64,000 nucleotides of DNA from the NCBI GenBank assembly GCA_024220505.1, contig JAKZZE010000023.1, positions 1 through 64,000 of the forward strand. The letters are read 5' to 3'. The notes beneath the pieces were generated by a model that saw nothing but the letters and a program-made list of their open reading frames with translations, did not search any database and was not told where the DNA came from. The stretch comes from Rhizopus arrhizus (Eukaryota > Mucoromycota > Mucoromycetes > Mucorales > Rhizopodaceae). A program made the position numbers and the translations under genes. This document shows, in pieces, positions 11,131 to 22,851 of this stretch (the first letter of the stretch is position 1; every line of letters begins with the position of its first letter).

Positions 11131-14100
11131 ATGGGAAACAATCCAATTCCATATGAAGTTGTCCATTGTTCTTCTTGGGATGACGATTATAGTCCAGAGG
11201 AATTAGCTAAAGCGAGTAATAACAGTGCTTTTACAACAGAAACTTTTACTGAAAAATGTCAAGGCTGGCAAACACCCAAGTAAAATTAATTATAGTAACT
11301 ATAGTTATTGTATTAATAAAATAACAGGTGCCCTGAATACCCTCAGGATTTAATTATTCATTTATTATCAGGACCATCTCATATTAATAAAGTTCAAGTG
11401 TTATCACATCATTTCAAAATTGCAACTAGAATTGATGTTTATGTTGGAATATTAAAGGATCCAGAAGATGTATTAGAAGATATTGTTGTACCTGATAGCA
11501 TCAATGAGGAAGAAGAAGAGCAAGATAATATGCTTATTGAATTCACTCGACTAGGGTAACAATTCAATCTACTGTTTTATGTTTATTCTTATTTGTAAAT
11601 AGTTATGTTTGTTTTGACAATAATGCAAGAGCGCAGTTTGGAGCACGGGAACTGAAATCAATCAAGATTAATACAGACGGAGAGTATGTCAGATTGGTGA
11701 TACGTAACTGTCATAGAAACACATTGAATACTCATAATCAAGTCAGTATCATTCATTATCACATACTTCTTTAATTTAATAAGTAATAGGTTGGAATACT
11801 AGCATTGAATGTATTGGGTCAACCGATACATACCTCAAGCAATAATTCATCCTCAATCCTGCCCGTAAAAGATGATATTGTATATTATATTAAATTCATT
11901 GTTATCATTATAATTTAATGATATCTTTAGGGTCATTCTATACATCATAGTCCATTTGATAATAGTAGCTTATTAAGTTCATCTACTCGACGTACAAGTG
12001 TATCTAGTAACCAGTCTATCCTTCAAAGGTATCCTTCTTCAAATTTAGTAGAAATTGAACTTCAGCAATGGACTACTATCTTATTGACAGCAGAAGAAGA
12101 GGCCGTAAAAAGTAATAGAGCATATTGTATATAATAAATTATTAATGAATATTACTAGATGAAGCATATCATGAAGCTAAAACATATAAATACCTTGGTG
12201 ATAAACTAGAAAGGTTTACCAAAATATTATCAGACCTTGAAATAGGAAAAAGACATGCAGTTGAAACAAAGGATTATGATGAAGCAGAGAAAATTAAAGT
12301 AAAACATAGCTTATTCTTATAAACAAAGGCTTACGGTGATATATAGGATGATATTAGAGAAATTAAACAAACAGCTGAAGCATTGTTAAAGCAAGCTAAT
12401 ATTGAAATAAGAGATGGTAGATTGATTACATTGGAGCCATCGCAAATAAGATCACCTGAACCTCATTTACTTGAAGGAGGACATGACTTGGATGAAACAC
12501 TCATTGGATCAGAGCAACCACAACCACAACTATCATCACAACCATTACAACGAGTGCCAAATGAAAGCTGGATGGTAGTCGCTGAAGAAGAAGAAGAAGA
12601 AGAAGAAGAAGAAGAAGAAGAAGGGTTTATGATGGAAGAAATGGATCCTGAAAGTATACCTGAGGCTATTATGGATGAAGAACGTGAATCATTCTGTGTA
12701 CCCATTCAATTGTTTGGTGAAGACATGATTGCTTGTATATTGAGCATCAAATCAAAATGTAGGACCAGAGGATTAAGTGAATTAGAACAAGAGGTAAAGG
12801 GTGCCTACAATTTGGCTAGAAATAATCAACATGTTTGTGTACTCTTTGGATATGATGAACACAGTGAAGCAATCGAAGGAATGGCAGAAGATTTTGTAAA
12901 TTCTGTATTAATGTTGGTTCAAGAAGCCGTGATGGACTCAAGAGAAGCTATTTTATCCATGACGATATCGATTTGGTATGTGCTCAATGACTATATACAA
13001 TTGTCCAGAATAGTGACAGAAGACATCATTGAATGGCTCGAACGCACCTTTTGTGGATTGTTGAAGCGTACAGGTGATAGTAACCCAAAGATAAAGCAAG
13101 AAGCTGTTTCTTTGATTCTTGTCTTGGCTCAAGCTTATTCTACCCCTCCTTTTACCCTCTTGCCACTCTATATTGGTAAACCAGAAAGAATGATTCATAA
13201 TCACAAGGAGGCAAAGGCTCGTATTGAGCTTGTAGAGGCTACAGTCACTAAATTGGGTGTGGATGCACCTGCAAAAAAAAAGACGGCTACTAGCAAATTA
13301 AAGAAGGCCATACCTCTTGATGACCTCATGCAATTTGTAGTAGCTTATTTAGGACATAATCATGACGAAGTACGAGAGGCTGCGGTTAAATTGATCATTA
13401 CTATCTCAGATCAAATAGGATTTAATTTAGTTAGTACTTACATTGACGAATCATTGAAATTGTCCTTGGCCGATGTAAGTACATATGAAAGTGCATTAAA
13501 ATATACTTACGATGTGTATAGACCGTAAAGAAGCTTGTAGATAAAGACTCAATCAATACCAAAACCATTAAAAACGATACCAAAAAGACGATATCCGAAC
13601 TACGCGCCTTAACTGTAACAAGAGCTCCCGCTCAACGCACAACTGCAGTTAAGAGATCAGCTGCTACAAATGATACCAAAACAAATACAAATGAAAAGAA
13701 GAGGCCAGCTTCTTCTACCATCAAAAAGACAACCACAACCACCAATACCCGTACTACAACACGTACTACTAAACCAAAGGAACAACCGCCACCACCAGTG
13801 AAAGACGAACCGCCTGTTAGTAATGAAAACAGGTAAATCATCAAAAAATGATGTGCTTTATCTTTATCTTATATACTTTCTTTGGTAGTGTTTGTATCTT
13901 TTGTGATGAAGAGAACCCTGAGTTTAACGAGGATACACTTATTAAACATTATTATCATTCATGCCCTGTTCTTACCAGCTGTCCAATGTGTAAAGTGGTA
14001 AAGTATTTTTTTGTACTTCATCATTTTTATATATTCACTTTGTAACAACAGATCACTGAAATATCAACATTAAATGAACATATGCTTAATGATTGTGAAA

Positions 14101-14441
14101 AGCATCATTTAATCAAAGAATGTACACGCTGTCATTTAGCCATCCCTGTCGAACAGTGGCTTCAACATTCATTAAAACAAACTTGTCCTAGTAAGTTATA
14201 ATGCATTTAAATATGAATCTTCTATTAATACTGTAGTACAGATGTGAATAGTAAAAGTAGAATCATTTGTCCTTTGTGTACAATAGATATCGAACCTCCC
14301 AATGATGCAGGTTGGAAAGCTCATTTAATGACAGGAGATGGCTGTCCCAAATTGAAAAAATCTCGTTCACCCAATAAGAAGCCTCAACAACAACAGACTA
14401 CAACAAAGAAGAAGGTGACAAGGGTAAATGTCAAAAAGTAG
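11131..14441 (+). CDS. CEP104: CEP104 homologue (centrosomal/ciliary tip protein), one frameshift
   Basis: Ten exons: 11131-11279, 11328-11555, 11603-11741, 11790-11879, 11931-12111, 12159-12298, 12347-13832, 13889-13997, 14052-14190, 14242-14441. The order matches CEP104: an N-terminal jelly-roll domain (SSWDDDYSPEEL; FGARELKSIKI), a coiled coil, a Glu-rich linker (12585-12622), a TOG/HEAT domain (about 12690-13520), a basic linker, then C2HC-type zinc fingers (CIFCDEENPEF; CTRCHLAIP; CPLCTIDI; GWKAHLM). Animal CEP104 binds CP110, EB1 and tubulin at ciliary and microtubule tips. The exons sum to 2861 nt, one short of a multiple of three. The reading frame slips at about 13523-13525 (CCG before TAAAG), at the end of the TOG domain, and then continues well. 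Human CEP104 is about 925 residues; this would be about 953. The slip may be a sequencing error or a real null allele. Confidence 0.85.
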
Positions 14442-14632
14442 CATAAACCTTTTCAATAAATGACTACTTTATCACCGCAATGTGTCATTGTGAGTTCATT
14501 GGTAAAATTTAAAATGAAGAAGAGGGAGACTTGTTGATATGATCGACAATGAGGCACAAGGTATATTAAGTATTTAAGGAGCTCTGTTTATTTTTGACTC
14601 CTTCTCATAAGTTCTATACAAAGCTGCTATTA
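14442..14632. other. Short intergenic gap between convergent genes
   Basis: 191 bp separates the stops of CEP104 (+) and the methyltransferase fusion (-). AATAAA occurs on the plus strand at about 14454 and could serve CEP104 polyadenylation. Confidence 0.4.
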
Positions 14633-16380
14633 TTACGCTGTTGTCTTTTTCTTGAGCACAACACATCTATCCCATCCTTGAATATCCTTATATACATATT
14701 CTTGTTCCCAATCTATCCATATATCAAGCACCTGCTGAAGCATGCCCTTACCACATTCTAAAATAACTCTTCCATCCTCCTTGACAATTTGAGGTGCTAT
14801 TTTATTTAGTACAATGTACCACTGAAATCCAGCCTCTTCAGCGAATAAAGCCATGTGTGGCTCCTGACAAAGATCGGCCATCTGTACTTTACGTTTACTG
14901 GTTTGGTTGTAATCGAGGTAAGGAGGATTACAAACAAGGATATCGAATACTTTTCCGTCAGAAATATCAGCCATTGATTGGTTGCGCCATTCAATCCTCT
15001 TGTTTCCTTCTTCTCCTAGAATCATCTTTCCATTCTCCTTTGCAACCGAGAGTGCTGCATCACTAATATCCAATCCAACACCCATCACGTTTGAATCTAC
15101 TGGTGACTTTGCCATAATAGACACAATCAAATTACCACAGCCTGTGCCAACATCCATCACCTTAATATCTTTCTTATTGCCAATCACCCTGATAGCAGCT
15201 TCCACCAAAGTTTCTGAAGCTGTCCGCGGAATCAAACAATCCTTGGTAACTTTGTACGTCAAATTGCAAAATTCCTTTTGTCCCAACACGTAAGCTAATA
15301 ACTCTCCAGCATTGCGTTCTTCTACACCAGCCCTTTTCATTGCTTCAGTTTCCCTTTTCAATTTCTTGTTGTAGAATTTCAGCTCTCTCTCACGTATGCC
15401 ATGAAATTTTGAAGGTTCCTCAGCAGTGACATGGATAGGGACGTGAGACACAGGGTGCTGAAAGCTCATTTGCAAAAGTGAGGCATACAGGCCCTTGTCC
15501 TTGTTGACATGCAAGGCTCGTGTGAATGCAGACTCGCCAACGATGGGGTGATCCGAGTGAAAGTAAAAGAGTTTTCGAAGTTGTATACTTGAAAGTGGGG
15601 AATGTAAATGGAGATCTAGTGTTGTGATGTATTGTGCATTGTTTGATCTTGTTTGTGAAATAATTTCAATAGATTTCAAGATGCGGTTAGGATCAATGCT
15701 TTCTTGAGTTTTTTTATGAAAAAGTGTAGGTATATCGGTTGTACTGATATCACCGTGACAAATGACCCTCATCACAATGTCAATCATGTCATTTGTATAG
15801 CTGTTTAATAAAAGCTGCTTCAATTGTTCACTTTTTGCAACAAGGATCTATATAGATCAATTAGATCAATTAGATCAATCTTCCTCCTGTTACCATTCGC
15901 ATTTACCAATCCTGAAGCTGCTTTTTGAACCTCGTTAATACACCATACTTTTTGTTTATTTCCATTTGAATCCTTCTCGGCTATATTGTAATATATAGCT
16001 TTTTCAAAAACAATAGTATTCTAGGTACCCTCGATTAGAACAAAAAACACACGCAAGAAACATCTATGCACCTGTCCAGAAGGCTTCCATACAATAGCCA
16101 AGTATTCATCGTGATAGAGAACTTCGATCGGTATAGACTGTAATCTTTCTGCTTCTTCTATTGATTTGTCATACTTTATTTCTACAACATCTCCTGCTTT
16201 AAGCCGTCTTGTCTCTTCGGCCGGGCTACCATTAATAGTAATCTCTCTTCTAGTAAAAGCACGATGAATGCTTTCTTTTGATTTAATAATATGTCTATAA
16301 TTCTGTGAAATGAACTTTCTAATTCGTTCGTCTTGAGCTGATTCAGGAACTGTCACTTTAACATGGTGCTCATTTTCCAT
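14633..16380 (-). CDS. S4 + degenerate RluA-like + HemK/PrmC-type methyltransferase fusion
   Basis: Three exons (16380-16072, 16020-15907, 15847-14633) with GT-AG introns of 51 and 59 bp join in frame to 545 residues. Residues about 15-75 are an S4 RNA-binding domain (ITINGSPAEETRRLKAGDVV). About 78-180 follow the RluA pseudouridine-synthase fold (IPIEVLYHDEYLAIVWKPSG, ASGLILVAKS). However, the catalytic HRLD segment reads NEVQ, so the Asp is Gln at about 135. The C-terminal half is a class I methyltransferase of the HemK/PrmC type: DVGTGCGN at about 373-380 binds SAM, and NPPY at about 448-451 is the amide-methyltransferase signature. PrmC enzymes methylate Gln in release factors. Here the RNA-binding front end suggests an RNA or ribosome-associated target, which is inference. 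ATG at 16380 sits 58 bp from the next gene's stop. Confidence 0.8.
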
Positions 16381-16438
16381 TTTTTTTTAAAAAAAAGAAA
16401 AGGAAAGAAAATGATTTTTATAATAAAAAGAATAAAGG

Positions 16439-17746
16439 TTAACTGTTTAATAAAGGTTTGTGTTGATCATTTTGTTGACTGTTATAGTCATCATCATCAT
16501 AATCACTTCTGTCACTGACATTTCTCTCTTTTACTTTTACTAAACAACAGCAAAAGATATGTATAAGACTTTGCCAGGTTGAAACAAGTACTTCCTTGAT
16601 ATCTTCTAAAAGATTCGCTTTTCCACTAATAATCCTTTCTGGTCTAAGCCTGTGTCGTGTATCTATAAGAACTCTAACACACGTCTTAAACGGGTGAGTT
16701 ACAAAAACACACAACACTATATAAATATACTCACAACGACGGCGCTAAGGACACCTAAAGCAGTACTAGCAGAGATCAAGAACATGATAATCTGCTGATA
16801 CTTGACCGCATTACTCACAGGCGCACCACCCAAGATCTGACCAGTCATCATACCAGGGATAGCAATCAACCCGATCACCGACATTTGATTGATCGTAGGT
16901 AGCATCGATAGCCTAACTGCCTCCACTGCAATGGATTGTCCTGCTTCCCACCGACTTGCACCAAATGATAAATAGGTTTCTATTTGTTCCTTTTGTTGAC
17001 TCACACTAGACAAGCAACTTCCCAGTGCGACAGCCATGCCGCTCATAGCGTTGCCCAATAACATACCCATTGTAGGAATAAACACCTCTGGTATCCAGAA
17101 CGGCTTTTGTTTCATAGCCCATCGAGCACCCACAATACTAATAACGAGTGTTGATATTCCAGATGATAACAATACAGACATAAACTATATATCTCAGTAA
17201 GTGTTGTTATCTCTCTCTTTTTTATTTGACAGTGTCGTACCATGCCTCGATATGTTTGCTTTGATTTATTATAAACTGTTTCGTAAGCTCCCAAAAGAAC
17301 CAATACACCTACAGAAAAGAAGATATAATTAAAAAGATGCTTTTTGCCATCCATTGAACATACAAGCCATCAGCATCACCAATGCTGGATGTCTCGTTTT
17401 AAAAATATCCTCAAGAATAAATCCCTTTCAAAGTATGACAAGTGAGTGAGCGGCATTATTTTTATAAAAAAAAAGTCAGATATTTACCATAATCGTCAAT
17501 TGTATCAAACATCGTATAGCTGCTATAATCAATGTTTTTTCAAGTTTTAAACCCATTGCAATTGAAATAGCCCCTACATAAAAAAGCAGGTTATATTTTC
17601 CGGAATTAAACGAATATTATTGTCTAACCATTAACAAGAATGAATGACGATGCTATAGCAACATTAACCCAGGTCAGTTTAGGTGAATTCTTCTGACCAG
17701 AACTATCGTCTAATAAGAGTGTCTGGTTAGTAAGCAAGTCCATCAT
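16439..17746 (-). CDS. UPF0014 (FetB/ALS3/STAR2-like) membrane permease
   Basis: Six exons: about 17746-17629, 17573-17488, 17424-17364, 17308-17241, 17184-16735 and 16684-16439. They give roughly 342 residues. The protein is hydrophobic with about seven membrane segments. It carries the family signatures IPTMGMLLGNAMSGMAVAL, SFGASRWEA, and IPGMMTGQILGGAPVSNAVKYQ. The C-terminus is a short cytosolic tail rich in Asp (SDYDDDDYNSQQ). UPF0014 proteins pair with a separate ATPase as half ABC transporters; relatives are E. coli FetB (iron export) and plant ALS3/STAR2 (aluminium tolerance). No ATPase partner gene is in the window. The third intron donor is the consensus GTATGT; other donors break the frame. 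The substrate is unknown. Confidence 0.85.
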
Positions 17747-18190
17747 AAACAATGGAATGAAAAGATAGAAAGAAATAAAGAAAAAAAAAAGGTAATAAAA
17801 AATGATTATGACATAAATTCTTGCTTATAAAAGGATTAGTATAAAAAAATAAAGTTGTGAAAACTGTATTAAATTAATAGCCAGTGAGAAAATTTCTCTG
17901 TACAAGAAAGCTTGTATATTCTTTTTTTAAACATTGGGTGTTGGAACTTTAGTTTTGGCCTGGTTAGATCCAAACATATCATCCAATTGATAGAATAAGG
18001 CATTGTTGAAATATTCTTTTTTCTCAATTCAATGAAGTGCTTACTCTAAGCAAGCAGCCAATTCAAAAGTATCTTCAATTTAAGGAGTTTACAGTTTACA
18101 TTGGATTCTTATGCTTGGTTTAAAAAGCACACCATGGCGTCGGACTTGAAGTTATAATTTTTTTTTTCTTCTTTCTTTCTCTCAATTATT
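17747..18190. promoter_or_regulatory. Divergent intergenic region (UPF0014 gene / SYF2)
   Basis: 444 bp separates the start codons of two divergently transcribed genes, so it must hold both promoters. A pyrimidine tract (TTTTTTTTTCTTCTTTCTTTCTCTC) ends just before the SYF2 ATG. No specific operator could be named. Confidence 0.5.
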
Positions 18191-19170
18191 ATGTCTGCGG
18201 AACAACAATCAATAAATCACAACAACACAGATGAGTCAAAAGACTCTTTGACACAAATCACTAATGAAAATAAAAAGAGACAAATTGAAGATGTTGAAGA
18301 GGAACCTAAGCCAACAAGCGCACTTGCAGAAAAGATGGCTAAATTAAAACAACTTAAAAGACGCCGAGTAAAATTAATAAAGCGATGCTATTTAAAACTA
18401 ATCACTAAACAATCAACCTAATTTAGGCAACAGAAGTTGAGCAAGGTAACAGACGTGATCGTAATTTGGAATTTCAGCGTAGTAAAGAGAATCCAAGGCT
18501 TGAAGCAAAATCTGAAAGAAAAAAGGAAGAAGCACTCAAATTATTGGAAAAGCAAGAAGCACGAGATAAAGGTGAAGATTACGAAAGAAAGCAGTTTTGG
18601 AAATATTCTGCTGAATCCGCAGAAGCTTGGGAAAAGAAGATGGCTAAAAAAGCCAAAATGGCAAACAATGGCTTTACAGGTAAAAGAAAAAGATTTTATT
18701 TTACATAAAAAAAAAACTAACGCTAGTTAGACTACACACAACTCGCACATAAGAAATATCTTCGTTTAATGTCTGATTTCAAACCTGACATGAATTCCTA
18801 CAACGAAAAGAAGTTGGAAAGCATTGAACGTGCCATTCGTAACGGAGAAGATCCTTCTGATGTTATTGCCATGGCAAACAGTTTGGATTATGCAAGTGTA
18901 GATGATAAGCCATCTAAGGAAGCCATTGACAGATTAGCTGCTGAAACAAAGAAACAGTATGATAAAATATACAAGCTTCTTTATTGGATGCTAACTCGCT
19001 TTTTTAGAATTGAAAAACGTGAAACTAGATCTCGCGAACGTAAAGAGGTTGTGGATGATATTTCATGGATCAATGAAAAGAATCGTGTATTTAACCAAAA
19101 GATTGCAAGATTTTATGACAAGTACACAAAGGAAATTCGTGAGAACCTTGAAAGAGGAACTGCATTGTAA
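18191..19170 (+). CDS. SYF2: SYF2 pre-mRNA splicing factor
   Basis: Four exons (18191-18367, 18427-18679, 18731-18956, 19008-19170) give 272 residues. SYF2 is an NTC/Prp19-complex associated spliceosome component in the nucleus. Family landmarks are present: the N-terminal basic helix (LAEKMAKLKQLKRRR), GEDYERKQF, SAEAWEKKMAKKAK, DYTQLAHKKY, FKPDMNSYNEKK, KQIEKRETRSRER, INEKNRVFNQKIARFYDKYT and the terminal ENLERGTAL. The third intron (18957-19007) is 51 bp, has no in-frame stop and contains a GCTAAC branch site. Retaining it would add 17 residues in the middle of the conserved KQIEKR block, so it is scored as a real intron. It converges with TBCK, 74 bp between stops. Confidence 0.93.
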
Positions 19171-19244
19171 ATGGAACAGGCTTGTGTGTTTTAATAAAGA
19201 AAAACAATAATATCAGTCTTTTTCCCTTTTTGTACATATAAGTA

Positions 19245-22200
19245 TCACTGTTTCTTTTTTAATGGTGAAGGTAATTTGCAATGCCACATAACAAATGGTG
19301 GTTCTGACCCTTTCCCTTTGAATCCTGCTGTTGTTTGCTTACGAGGTCTGCAGTTACAAAAATGCACACGAGCAACATCCGATGATTGAAAAGCGTCAGT
19401 TCCTCCTTGTAAAAGAGCAACTCTCGGGAAACATTTTCTTACAAGATCAGCAGCATACTAATATAAAACAGTCTTTAGATGCACCTTCACAGTGGCATTG
19501 CTATCTACTTACATCAGGCCCATTGACCTCAGCTTCATTTGCAATCACAATATGGTATTTACGGTTCAATTTTTTCAATACATTTGCGTAGCTATTCAGC
19601 TGTGATATCTGCACATTCATCGAAAGTCGTACATGGCCCTGTATAAACCTAACAAAAAGCGTTGGGATATGTAAACATAAATATATATGCTAATTTTACT
19701 CTGATTCGGGTCGAATATCCAATACTAGAGAATAAGGAAGGATTCTTTCAAGATCACTCACAGCCAAACGAGGTGCTAATTCTAGCTTTTTTATTTCGAC
19801 AGGTATTGGCTTTTCCCAAGGATTCTCTGTATTTGTCTAAGAATACTAAATTACTCGAACTTTTACTAATATATTTATTTTACCTTTTCTTGATCTTTTA
19901 GATCTTTATTGATTTTGGGTCCGTGGATTCTTGCAAGTATACTTGGTGGTGTTACTTTACACATATTCAATGCACTCTGTACACATTTTTCAATATCTAC
20001 TTTTGGGAAACTGTCAGAAAACAAAACAATACAATCATTGAATTCATATGATAGCAGAGTATCACGTATTTGTCGTAATATAGCAATTCCAGCAAAGAGA
20101 GGCAAAGAAGAAGGTCCAACTAGCAGTTTGTCCCATAAATGGTAGATTTTATCAAGAGGGAATACGTCTAGTTGATTTTCATAAAAATAAGTCAATTCAA
20201 CAAGCAAAAATCAAAAGGTCTTACGTGTAAACAGGGTAAGAAACCATGGTATAGCATAAAGATCAGGCATAAAGCCTATTGCTTCCAAATGACTTGATAG
20301 TTCGGGATCATGGAAGCTTAAAAGATGTCTAAAGACTGCCAAGTATTCTTGAAGAACTGGTGTATTGTCTGATAAGAAGAAGTTGTCAAGAAATCTAGGA
20401 ATAAACTTTTGTAAAGAAGCGAAAGCTATTGCTTCATCATTGAAGTTCAGTGTTAAAAATGGCGCACATAATGAGTCGAGCCCTAATCGCTCATAGCGTT
20501 AGTATGTTGAATAAGTGTTATAAAGTCTTATTATACCTTGCCAATAAACAAGATTTGGATTTGCGGCCACCCATGCTTTTAATAATCTTCTTAGTTTCTC
20601 ATGGCCAGCAGAGGAGGCCAAGAGTTGATTGTATTGATGACATCTTGGTACATCGACTTCAATCTGTATATATCACATTTAATTATATCCACGTGAACTT
20701 TTGTTTTGTTTACCTGTCTATCTGTTCCTACATCAATCTGTTTGATTGCGTGACCATATGCATTTTCTAAATCCCCTTGAACGCCTAATACAGCCGCCCA
20801 TATTTTGCCACGTAACAATGGTGGGATATCCACCTTGGCATGATGCAGTATCTCACGTCTTGATGCTGGATATTGACGCAATAATTCGGTAAACAAAGAT
20901 AGGCGATATTTTTGATAATTTACATCTTGCTCTCTTAGGAACAATGGGAGCTTTGGTGCGTTATTGTTATTGACAGGTTGATTTGGTACAGAAACTGTAC
21001 TATTGAGTGATAAAGAAGATGCTGAACGAGATCTACCCATCGATACAGTTCGGCTTAAGGATTTCGATGATGAAGGAGTTGTTGGTGTAGGCACTCCACT
21101 TGTAGTTACTGGAGTCTCAAAAGCAGCGGCAGATGGTGGAGGTGACAAAGATAAATCATCTACAAATACCAAATCACCATTGCATCCGTCAACTATATCA
21201 TTTTCATTCCCGTTGGATTCGTCCAACAGAAAATTGACATCATTCTCATCGACTAACATAAAATAATCTGTATCCCATTCAAATCTATCGGTATCTGCTT
21301 TTTGATCGTCTTCAAGTCTTTGATAGAGTTCTTTAAATCCAAGTATAAAGACTGTGTCAGAATATAATTGTGCTGTGTCAGTCACATTATCTCCAATCTC
21401 GATCATATCTGTTAGCATACACACCCTCGGCAATTTTTTTATAACGGGCGTTGACAGAAATACACCTCGTTTGACAAGATCTTGCTCAACATCTCCACCT
21501 GCTAGCCTCCAGAGGTTGTAAATGTGTGAAATAGGCAGCCCTTTCAACACACCGTAAACATCATCCTGACTTTTACAGTTAATTGTATCAATTGTTTCTG
21601 GATCAACTAAATCCGAGACTAACACAGGTCCTTCTACCCAGCCATTATTTTCCAAGGTCACAAACTCCTCATTCAATAAAAACGGACTGGCAAGAGCCTG
21701 TATAATATCATATCTTGCTTCAACTGATATATCAAGACATCGTAGTATAAATTGTCTAAACTTTGCAATTTCTTTATCTTCTGGAGCGTTCTGCAAAAAC
21801 GCCAATATTGATTTGTTTATATCCAAAGACTCTATGTCTTTTTTGTTCCATATGTCACAGGATGGATCTTCAGACCATTCCTTGAGAGTCATGAGCGAAT
21901 CGAATATGAGTCCAGCGTCGCTTGTTGTCCAGAATGGGTTTCGTGTAAATTGCTCGACTAAAATTACACCGACTGCCCATACATCTCTCTATGAACAAAG
22001 GGGAGCATCCGCATTTCAGTCATTTTCTACTAGCAGACAATATGTAAAGTAATTAATTTTACCTTGTCATAGTATGCTTCGATAACTTCCTCCAAGCATT
22101 CTGGTGCTAAATAAGGAGGATAGCCAATTGGGAAATCTACATTTTTACCACTACCTGTCATAAAATATAAACCATACCCAAATAATTTTATATGATTCTA

Positions 22201-22851
22201 GTCAACACAGCGGATGTAAGTACATTGTATTTAAAGATTAGTTGACATAACAGATATACTTTAGAATCTAATAGCACGTTATTTGGTGATAAGCAGCCAT
22301 GAATAATGCCCTTTACTCTGAGATACTGTAATGCAGAAAGTAGTTCATGTGCCCACGATCGAAGTGTTGAAATACTAAAACATTTTCAGCATTAGCTTTT
22401 TTTTAATCATTTATTTATTCTCTTTACCTCATAGGAAGTGTGTTATTTGAATCTAAGCTTCTGGCTTTTTGAATTGAAGAATCATAGTATTCAGATACAA
22501 CAAACAGTCTATCTGTATGTTGTTTTAATACATTTTATGCATTTTAAATATAGTACTTTTTTACCGTGTTTTCCTCGATGTATATCAATGTACTGGCAGA
22601 GGTTATCATGAAGTAAGGTCTGCAATGAATTAAATACTTTAGTCAGAAAGCATTATAAAGTAATAAACGTTTCATGCCTTTAAGTACTGAAATTGACCTA
22701 TAATTTGAGAAGGAGCAGACAAAGCCAAATGGCCTGATTGAGCAAGTGCTTCAGAAACTCGTGAAGATGCCACAAAATTAACAGAAGCTAGCTTTGAATT
22801 TTCATTGTTATCACGAAACTTGATGTCATTAGAAGTGGCAAACAAAGCCAT
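19245..22851 (-). CDS. TBCK: TBCK: pseudokinase + TBC (Rab-GAP) + rhodanese protein
   Basis: Twelve exons: 22851-22678, 22619-22565, 22512-22428, 22374-22260, 22197-22063, 21988-20714, 20663-20537, 20482-20225, 20167-19884, 19836-19700, 19648-19513, 19457-19245. They give 997 residues with all phases closing. The N-terminus is a kinase-like fold in which the HRD loop reads HGCLSPNN and the DFG position reads FGYG, so it is predicted inactive. Residues from about 570 form a TBC domain ([15 protein letters not shown], then [32 protein letters not shown]). The end is rhodanese-like ([10 protein letters not shown]). Mammalian TBCK belongs to the FERRY complex on early endosomes and affects mTOR signalling. 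Intron 1 (22677-22620) begins GC rather than GT. ATG at 22851 is chosen because the upstream frame offers only TTG. Confidence 0.92.

Noticed and set aside
10885..11166. Open frame with poly-Lys across the T tract
   Set aside because: Produced by the 53-T homopolymer. No coding signal.
12463..12705. Antisense open frame with a serine run opposite CEP104
   Set aside because: It is the mirror of the GAA repeat coding for the Glu-rich linker. No start context or homology.
13514..13540. A 25-27 bp intron explaining the CEP104 frame slip
   Set aside because: Too short for splicing, and removing it does not restore the conserved frame. A one-base loss does.
16021..16380. Stand-alone 119-residue pseudouridine-synthase fragment
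   Set aside because: The C-terminal VHRCFLRVFF is intronic. Splicing joins it to the methyltransferase in frame.
19331..22052. Plus-strand ORFs over TBCK
   Set aside because: They are shadows of TBCK exons and introns on the opposite strand.
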